20,895 nucleotides of DNA from an uncultured Mycoplasmatota bacterium (GTDB taxonomy: Bacteria; Bacillota_I; Bacilli_A; RF39; UBA660): assembly GCA_946528555.1 (NCBI GenBank), contig CAMMYS010000026.1, positions 1-20,895 on the forward strand, read 5' to 3'. Positions within the stretch are counted from its first letter, which is position 1; the number at the start of each line of letters is the position of its first letter. The notes beneath the pieces were generated by a model. It worked only from the letters and a program-made list of their open reading frames with translations, was not told the origin of the DNA and ran no database searches. This document shows, in pieces, positions 15,953 to 20,895 of this stretch. The translations under genes were made by a program, and so were the position numbers.

Positions 15953-16495
15953 ATGAAGAAGAAAGTAACTATATTTCTTTATATATTTATTTTATTAGCA
16001 GTGATAGCTATGTTTTGTGGTTCAGCTTATGCTTATTATAAAAAAGTATTAGTTAAAGATGAGGCTAATGTAACTGTAAAAACAGTTAATCTTTTAGTTG
16101 AATATGATAATGGAAGTAAAATCAATTTAGAGAATTTAAAATATGATGAAGAATATATTCATTCTTTTGTTATAAGAAATGATAGTGCTGATGAAATTGG
16201 AAAGTATAAAATTCAATTAGAAATAATAACTCCATTTGCAAAAGCAGTTGATGAAAACTTTACATATAATTTAGAGTGCTTAACACCTAGTTCTGACAAC
16301 ATAAATAAATTAGTTAACATTACTGATGGTATAGTACCAGTATCTAACAAGGAAATAGGGGAAGGTGTTATTACTCCTAATAATAATCATGCATGTAAAG
16401 TTATTTTTAAAGTGAAGAATAATAATCAAGATAAAGAATATTTAAAAGACAAAATTTTTGTAGCTAAAGTTAAAGTTCTTTCAAGTAATGAATAG
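15953..16495 (+). CDS. Second secreted TasA/camelysin-like protein
   Basis: A 180-residue protein with a clear N-terminal signal: MKKK, hydrophobic residues ~5-22, then CGSAYAYY, again with a cleavage-like Ala site followed by aromatic residues as in SipW substrates. The rest is beta-rich with family-like segments VNLLVEYDNGSKI and HSFVIRNDSADEIGKYKIQL. Two Cys (residue ~106 and 143) could form a disulfide. The gene directly downstream encodes an ER-type signal peptidase whose SD overlaps this gene's stop, so coupled expression and processing by it are likely. It is only distantly similar to the protein encoded at 15291, so the two may be a major and a minor component. SD GGAGG at 15941-15945. 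Confidence 0.72.
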   Translation: MKKKVTIFLYIFILLAVIAMFCGSAYAYYKKVLVKDEANVTVKTVNLLVEYDNGSKINLENLKYDEEYIHSFVIRNDSADEIGKYKIQLEIITPFAKAVDENFTYNLECLTPSSDNINKLVNITDGIVPVSNKEIGEGVITPNNNHACKVIFKVKNNNQDKEYLKDKIFVAKVKVLSSNE

Positions 16496-16504
16496 GTGAG
16501 TTAT

Positions 16505-17230
16505 ATGGAAGAAGAAAAAAGTATAAGAATTAGAAAAACTATTAAAAAAATAACTAATATTTTATCATACACTTTTATAACTATTTTAATGTTAATAGCT
16601 GCATTTTTAATATTGTATGTAATATGTGGACAAATAGCTAAAAAGAGAAATGAAAACCCTCCATTTGCTTTATATACAATTATTAGTGCTAGTATGGAAC
16701 CAAATATTAATGTATTTGATGTTGTTTTTGTTAAAAAGACAAATGTTAATAAATTAAAAGAAGGAGATATTATAACTTTTTATTCAACAAATCCTTTCTT
16801 TGGTAATACACCTATAACACATAGAATAGTTGAAGTTATACAAATGCCTGATGGTAGCCTTAATTTTAGAGTTAAAGGTGATGCTAATAGTGTAGCTGAT
16901 GATGAAAAAGTATTAAGTGAAAATATAGTAGGAAAAGTTTTATTTAAAATACCTAAGTTAGGTAAAATACAATATGTATTAGCATCTAAGAAAGGATGGA
17001 TAATTGCGGTGTTAGTTCCATCATTATTAATTCTTGGATATGATATATTTAAAATAGTTAGATTGCTTTTATTAAAGAAAAGATTAAATAGTTATAATAC
17101 AGAGAATCAAGAAACTATTGAACAAATTGAAAAAGAAAAAAGAGAAGAGATCGTTTATAATCAAATAAATCAAAATGTAATACAAATTACAAAAGAAAAT
17201 GAATCTAATGAAATAAGTACTGAAGGATAG
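16505..17230 (+). CDS. sipW: Signal peptidase I, ER-type (SipW-like)
   Basis: A 241-residue membrane signal peptidase. SD AGGTGAG (16494-16500) overlaps the stop of the preceding gene and favours ATG 16505 over the GTG inside the SD. A first helix at ~24-42 is followed by the catalytic Ser63 in ISASMEP. THRIVEV (105-111) supplies His106 where Bacillus SipS-type enzymes use Lys, the mark of the ER/SipW class (Ser-His). The conserved KGDAN is at 124-128. A second helix lies at ~165-190, then a polar, Glu/Gln-rich cytoplasmic tail. In Bacillus SipW processes TasA and TapA; here the two TasA/camelysin-like genes upstream are the obvious substrates. The gene symbol reflects class, not proven orthology. 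Confidence 0.88.
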   Translation: MEEEKSIRIRKTIKKITNILSYTFITILMLIAAFLILYVICGQIAKKRNENPPFALYTIISASMEPNINVFDVVFVKKTNVNKLKEGDIITFYSTNPFFGNTPITHRIVEVIQMPDGSLNFRVKGDANSVADDEKVLSENIVGKVLFKIPKLGKIQYVLASKKGWIIAVLVPSLLILGYDIFKIVRLLLLKKRLNSYNTENQETIEQIEKEKREEIVYNQINQNVIQITKENESNEISTEG

Positions 17231-17235
17231 TAGAT

Positions 17236-17916
17236 ATGAAAAAGAATAAAGTATTTATTAAGGATAAAGAAAAGTTTGCAAAAATAAGCTTAATAGTTTA
17301 TGTTGTATTATTATGCGCTGGAATTCTTGGTTCGATAACAGGCTTGATTCCTTCTGGACTAGTAGTATGTTTTCTTTTTTCATTTATTATATTAATGATA
17401 ATGATTTGTTCTTTATTTGTTTTTAAAGAAGGATTATTTAAAAAAATAGTATTTTTCTTATATTGGTTTTTTATGGGAATTGTAGTAATAGGTTTTATCA
17501 TAATGATTTTTGGTATTGACTTAAACACATCAAAGTATAAATATAAATACATTAATATAAGAGATGCTAATAAATTTGGTTTTGTAATTAATTCCACTAT
17601 TAATGTAAATAATGATGATAAAAACATTAAAATAGTTAAACCATATTTTTATACAATACCAGTTGATACATCTAAAAATTATATATATAAAACAAATAAT
17701 GTAAGTACTTTATATTATTTATTTGATAATAATATTGGATTACATTTTGTTTTCTTAGGATTCTATTATTTATTTTTCTTATCATTTATATTATTCTTTG
17801 TTCTTATGATTTATATATTTTTTACAACAGCAGTTGCATCTTATAGAGAACAAAAGGAAAAATTAGAAAAAGAAGAAAAGAAATTATCAAAAAAGAAGAA
17901 AAAGGCTAAAAAATAA
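17236..17916 (+). CDS. Unrecognised four-helix membrane protein with Lys-rich tail
   Basis: A 226-residue protein of unknown function. Hydrophobic helices at ~17-38, 42-63, 70-93 and 170-197. A ~75-residue loop between helices 3 and 4 (residues ~95-170) is probably outside the cell. The C-terminal tail (200-226) is a short Glu/Lys helix ending in a nearly pure Lys run, probably cytoplasmic. It begins five bases after the signal peptidase stop with a GAAGGA SD, so it is the last gene of the TasA-like/SipW operon and may serve assembly or anchoring of the surface proteins; this rests on context only. The terminator hairpin encloses its stop codon. Confidence 0.7.
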   Translation: MKKNKVFIKDKEKFAKISLIVYVVLLCAGILGSITGLIPSGLVVCFLFSFIILMIMICSLFVFKEGLFKKIVFFLYWFFMGIVVIGFIIMIFGIDLNTSKYKYKYINIRDANKFGFVINSTINVNNDDKNIKIVKPYFYTIPVDTSKNYIYKTNNVSTLYYLFDNNIGLHFVFLGFYYLFFLSFILFFVLMIYIFFTTAVASYREQKEKLEKEEKKLSKKKKKAKK

Positions 17917-17926
17917 AGCCTTTTTT
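17899..17926 (+). terminator. Intrinsic terminator enclosing the stop codon of the membrane protein gene
   Basis: AAAAAGGCT (17899-17907) pairs with AGCCTTTTT (17917-17925), followed by one more T and an AT-rich tail. The TAA stop (17914-17916) is the last part of the 9-base loop. Confidence 0.8.
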
Positions 17927-17947
17927 ATTTTATTAATAAAACAAATA

Positions 17948-17956
17948 TGGTATTAT
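17948..17956 (+). promoter_or_regulatory. Extended -10 of a leaderless promoter for the possible lipoprotein gene
   Basis: TGGTATTAT, ending seven bases before ATG 17964. No SD lies between (ATAGCAC), so the transcript probably starts at or one base before the ATG. Confidence 0.45.
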
Positions 17957-17963
17957 ATAGCAC

Positions 17964-18458
17964 ATGAATCAAGACAAGAGAAGAAGAATTTATGCATTAA
18001 TATCAGCATACATCATGTTAATAGGATGTTATTTTTCTTCATGGAAAAAACAAGATGTAGTATATAATGAAAGTTATCAATATCAAAGTTCTGATCCATA
18101 TGCATATTTTGGAAATGGAAAAGTATATATTTGTGATGAATATACAATTGGACAAATAAGAGATGATAGTACGAATGATTTTTATATTGTAGATAGCAGA
18201 AGTAATAGAGATCCTGATATAAAAATATGTAATTCTTACGAAGTATTAGATCCAATAAAAATGTATAAATTACTAAATATATTATTAAGATATGAAAGTG
18301 AATATCCAAGTGAATGGAATAGAAGTCTTATTTCAATGATATTAGAGTGGATGGGACATAATTTTGGATATTATTCTAATATAGAACAGCACAGAACTTC
18401 TGAAGTGGATTTAAATAATGCTGATGAAAATAAATATTCGCTATTAAATAAAAAATAA
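17964..18458 (+). CDS. Hypothetical secreted protein, possible lipoprotein
   Basis: A 164-residue protein I do not recognise. The N-terminus has a charged start (KRRR at 5-8) and a short hydrophobic stretch (~9-21) ending in LIGC at 19-22, which fits a lipobox with Cys22 as the modified residue. The following residues (YFSSWKKQ) make a membrane-anchored lipoprotein or plain signal anchor possible. The rest is polar and Tyr-rich; a later segment EWNRSLISMILEWMGHNFGYY (about 116-136) looks like an amphipathic helix pair. It has no SD and appears leaderless. It lies between the surface cluster's terminator and the pcrA promoter. Confidence 0.65.
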   Translation: MNQDKRRRIYALISAYIMLIGCYFSSWKKQDVVYNESYQYQSSDPYAYFGNGKVYICDEYTIGQIRDDSTNDFYIVDSRSNRDPDIKICNSYEVLDPIKMYKLLNILLRYESEYPSEWNRSLISMILEWMGHNFGYYSNIEQHRTSEVDLNNADENKYSLLNKK

Positions 18459-18463
18459 ATATA

Positions 18464-18472
18464 TGTTAAAAT
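18464..18472 (+). promoter_or_regulatory. Extended -10 promoter of pcrA
   Basis: TGTTAAAAT (TG 18464-18465, TAAAAT 18467-18472). The predicted start (~18479) gives an 11-nt leader that holds GTGAGG. The sequence matches the metG promoter element. Confidence 0.5.
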
Positions 18473-18489
18473 ATTACAGTGAGGTAATT

Positions 18490-20571
18490 ATGACATTAAA
18501 CGATAAACAAATTGAAGCAGTAAATCATAAAAATGGTCCATGTCTTGTACTTGCAGGAGCAGGTTCAGGAAAAACACGAGTTTTAACAGAAAGAATAATA
18601 AAATTAATAGATGATGGAGTTAGCCCATACAATATATTAGCAATAACTTTTACAAATAAAGCAGCTAAAGAAATGAGAAGTAGAGTAGAGAATAAGTTAG
18701 GTAGTGTATCTGACTCTATTTTCATTGGAACATTTCACTCATTTGGATTAAGAGTATTAAGAGAAAATTATCAAGCATGTAATTATTCATCTAATATAAC
18801 AATATTAGATACTGATGATGTAAAATCATTAATTAAAAGAATTATGAAAGAAATGGATTTAGATCCAAAAGATTATGATTTAAAACATGTTATTTCAAGA
18901 ATTAGTTCATCTAAAAATGATGGAGTATCGCCAATAGAATATCAAAGATTATTTTTAAGAGAAGATGATAAAATAATAGGATTAATATATGAAAAATATA
19001 TTAAATTATTAAAAGAAAATAATTCAGTTGATTTTGATGATTTATTATTAAAACCTGTTGAGATGTTTAAAAAGAATCCAGAAATATTAGAAAAATATCA
19101 AGAAAGATTTCAATATATATTAGTAGACGAATATCAAGATACTAATAGCATACAATATGAATTATGTAAGTTGCTTGCTAAAAAAAATAACAATATATTT
19201 GTAGTAGGTGATGCTAATCAATCTATATATTCATGGAGAAATGCAGATTATAGAAATATACTTAATTTTGAGAAAGATTATAAAAATGCTAAAGTAATAT
19301 TACTAGAAGAAAATTATAGAAGCACAGGAACTATTCTTGATGCTGCAAACTCTGTTATTAAACATAATACTGAAGGTAAAAAATTAAAGTTATGGACAGA
19401 AGAAGATGATGGAGAAAAAATTGATTATATTAGAGTAGAAGATGAAGTAAAAGAAGCAAATTATGTAGTTGATAAAATAAAAGATTTAGTTTCTTTAGGA
19501 TATTCATATGAAGATTTTGCTATATTATATAGAACTAATGCACAAAGTAGAAATATTGAAGATGCATTATTAAGAGAAAATATTCCTTATAATGTTATTG
19601 GTAGTTACTATTTCTATAGTAGAAAAGAAATAAAAGATTTAATAGCATATTTAAACTTAATATATAATCCAAGTGATTCAGTTAGTTTAGAAAGAGTAAT
19701 TAATGAACCAAAAAGAGGAATAGGTGCTAAAACTGTTTCTAATTTATTAGATGAAGCTAGATTAAATGAAACATCTGTGTTTGAAACGATTAATAGTGGA
19801 AAAGAATTAGAATTTAAAAAATTAATTTTAGAATTAATAGAAGATTCAAAAGAAATGAGTTTATCAGAATTAATTGAAGATGTTTTAGTAAAAACCGGAT
19901 TAAGAGCGTCATATGAAAATGATAAATCGCTTGAAAGTGCTGCTAAAGTAGAAAACTTAAATGAATTTAAGAGTGTAGCAGTATCATTTGAAGAAAATGG
20001 TATATATGATCTATCAACATTTTTAGAAAGTGTAATGCTTGTTAGTGATAGAGGACAATATAAAGATGATACTGATAAAGTAAGTGTTATGACATTACAC
20101 TCTGCAAAAGGATTAGAATTTAAAGTAGTATTTATTGTTGGTTTAGAAGAAGGAATATTCCCTCATAATAGAAGCTTTGAAAGTTTAAGTGAACTTGAAG
20201 AAGAAAGAAGATTAATGTATGTTGGTATTACACGTGCTAAAAAGAAACTATATTTACTAAGTGCTAGAAATAGAACTATTTTTGGTAAAACAAGTGGTAC
20301 TGTTGAAAGTAGATTTGTCAAAGAAATAGATGATGAGTTTATTAACAAGGAAAATACTCAACCAAAAGATGAAAGTGTTAGTCACAAAATTGTTGGTAAT
20401 ATGTATAATGAAACAAGCACTGGATTAAAATCAGGAGATAAAGTTACACATAGTATATTTGGAGATGGTGTAGTAGTATCAGTTAATAAAGACTTAGCAA
20501 CAATTGCCTTTAGTTATAAAGTAGGAATTAAGACAATAGCTGCAAATCATAAATATTTAACAAAAAGATAA
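18490..20571 (+). CDS. pcrA: ATP-dependent DNA helicase PcrA (UvrD/Rep family)
   Basis: A superfamily 1A 3'-5' helicase, 693 residues, acting in DNA repair, removal of recombinase filaments and plasmid/rolling-circle replication. ATG 18490 follows SD GAGG (18481-18484); an upstream in-frame ATG at 18463 lies ahead of that SD and overlaps the predicted promoter. Motifs: Walker A AGAGSGKT (22-29), FTNKAAKEM, GTFHSFG, DEYQD (213-217), VVGDANQSIYSWR, ENYRS (274-278), MTLHSAKGLEFKVVF and MYVGITRAKKKL. The C-terminal ~45 residues (GDKVTHSIFGDGVVVS onward) form the Tudor-like domain that binds RNA polymerase in Bacillus PcrA. The linker before it is short, which explains why the protein is below the usual ~730. 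Confidence 0.96.
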   Translation: MTLNDKQIEAVNHKNGPCLVLAGAGSGKTRVLTERIIKLIDDGVSPYNILAITFTNKAAKEMRSRVENKLGSVSDSIFIGTFHSFGLRVLRENYQACNYSSNITILDTDDVKSLIKRIMKEMDLDPKDYDLKHVISRISSSKNDGVSPIEYQRLFLREDDKIIGLIYEKYIKLLKENNSVDFDDLLLKPVEMFKKNPEILEKYQERFQYILVDEYQDTNSIQYELCKLLAKKNNNIFVVGDANQSIYSWRNADYRNILNFEKDYKNAKVILLEENYRSTGTILDAANSVIKHNTEGKKLKLWTEEDDGEKIDYIRVEDEVKEANYVVDKIKDLVSLGYSYEDFAILYRTNAQSRNIEDALLRENIPYNVIGSYYFYSRKEIKDLIAYLNLIYNPSDSVSLERVINEPKRGIGAKTVSNLLDEARLNETSVFETINSGKELEFKKLILELIEDSKEMSLSELIEDVLVKTGLRASYENDKSLESAAKVENLNEFKSVAVSFEENGIYDLSTFLESVMLVSDRGQYKDDTDKVSVMTLHSAKGLEFKVVFIVGLEEGIFPHNRSFESLSELEEERRLMYVGITRAKKKLYLLSARNRTIFGKTSGTVESRFVKEIDDEFINKENTQPKDESVSHKIVGNMYNETSTGLKSGDKVTHSIFGDGVVVSVNKDLATIAFSYKVGIKTIAANHKYLTKR

Positions 20572-20591
20572 GAGTAGAAATACTCTTTTTT
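20570..20591 (+). terminator. Intrinsic terminator after pcrA
   Basis: AAGAGTA (20570-20576), loop GAAA, TACTCTT (20581-20587), then Ts. It begins on the last bases of the TAA stop. The upstream A-run may extend the stem. Confidence 0.72.
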
Positions 20592-20630
20592 ATTGTCAAA
20601 AGTTTGTTAATTTATTGTAAATAAAAAAAG

Positions 20631-20654
20631 TATAATATTGATTTTATTAATCAA
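20631..20654 (+). promoter_or_regulatory. TATAAT followed by an inverted repeat (possible operator)
   Basis: TATAAT at 20631-20636 is followed at once by TTGATT (20638-20643), TTATT and AATCAA (20649-20654), a perfect 6+6 inverted repeat. No good -35 is seen. It could be a second promoter with operator for the WXG-like gene, or chance symmetry in AT-rich DNA. Confidence 0.25.
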
Positions 20655-20699
20655 ATAAAGTAACATAAAGTTATAAGGTATACAGGTTATACTTGCTTA

Positions 20700-20708
20700 T
20701 GATAATTT
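20700..20708 (+). promoter_or_regulatory. Possible extended -10 of the WXG100-like gene
   Basis: TGATAATTT. The predicted start (~20715) lies just before SD AGGAGGA (20719-20725), the layout used by other genes here, but the hexamer is a poor match. Confidence 0.3.
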
Positions 20709-20730
20709 TATAAAAGTAGGAGGATAGAAA

Positions 20731-20895
20731 ATGAATCATAAAGTAAATAGTGTACAAAATTTATACGATGATGCAGTAGGACTATTCAATAATGTAGTTA
20801 CTGGAGGATCTAATACAAGTGCAGATACAATAATCAGTAACATAATGGCAGGAATAGATAATCTAAAAGGATGCTGGGAAGGAAAAGATGCAGGA
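20731..20895 (+). CDS. WXG100-like small secreted protein, N-terminal 55 residues (runs off window)
   Basis: An open frame from ATG 20731, preceded by SD AGGAGGA, to the window end. The predicted first helix (residues ~3-22, VNSVQNLYDDAVGLFNN) is separated by a Gly/Ser/Thr-rich turn from a second helix (~30-46). Then comes GCWEGKDAG, with W-x-G at residues 49-51. Small helical proteins with W-x-G in the turn between helices and no signal peptide are typical of WXG100/ESX (type VII) substrates. Only the N-terminus is visible, so length and C-terminal motif are unknown. It stands alone after pcrA; an ESX machine is not visible in this window. Confidence 0.6.
   Translation, partial: MNHKVNSVQNLYDDAVGLFNNVVTGGSNTSADTIISNIMAGIDNLKGCWEGKDAG

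Overview
This window looks like a piece of a small, very AT-rich genome of the Bacilli/Mollicutes side of the Firmicutes. The grounds are strong AT bias in codons and spacers, Bacillus-type SD sequences (AGGAGG, AGGTGA), a methionyl T-box leader, a PcrA-type helicase, a SipW-type signal peptidase with TasA/camelysin-like partners, and a shortened mycoplasma-like 5S rRNA. UGA is read as stop: every gene is intact without in-frame TGA and one gene ends on TGA. An uncultured gut Bacilli lineage (RF39/erysipelotrich-like) would fit, but this is a guess from style, not a match.

Layout. 1-939 is the 3' third of 23S rRNA. About 70 bases later comes a 5S rRNA of only about 102 nt, with a good promoter of its own and a terminator. 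Next is a 456-residue Rel/SpoT-type (p)ppGpp enzyme whose hydrolase domain looks intact but whose synthetase domain has lost its catalytic Glu. It is preceded by a Tyr-rich 23-codon leader ORF whose stop codon lies in the loop of an intrinsic terminator, which looks like an attenuator. Then come a cytoplasmic M14 carboxypeptidase and a membrane-anchored HtrA protease (one operon), an AlkD-like DNA glycosylase with an apparently leaderless mRNA, and a tandem pair of fused ATPase-permease ABC proteins. On the minus strand follows a membrane protein with three copies of a 26-residue motif I do not recognise. It is divergent from a Met T-box and a short metG. A minus-strand membrane-anchored transglutaminase-like protein comes next.

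The block 14043-18458 is a cell-surface cluster: an anchored DUF6273-like protein, two small TasA/camelysin-like secreted proteins, an ER-type (SipW-like) signal peptidase, a four-helix membrane protein with a Lys-rich tail, and a possible lipoprotein. pcrA follows. The window ends inside the first 55 codons of a WXG100-like small secreted protein.

Expression signals are very regular. Most transcription units have an extended -10 (TGN-TATAAT or close), with the predicted start at or just before the SD. Three genes have no SD and their ATG sits 6-7 nt after the -10, as expected for leaderless mRNAs. Intrinsic terminators sit on the gene ends, often with the stop codon inside the hairpin. No CRISPR array, insertion sequence, phage gene or tRNA gene was seen. 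The best candidates for something undescribed are the rel leader, the degenerate Rel synthetase, the three-repeat membrane protein and the surface-fibre-like cluster.
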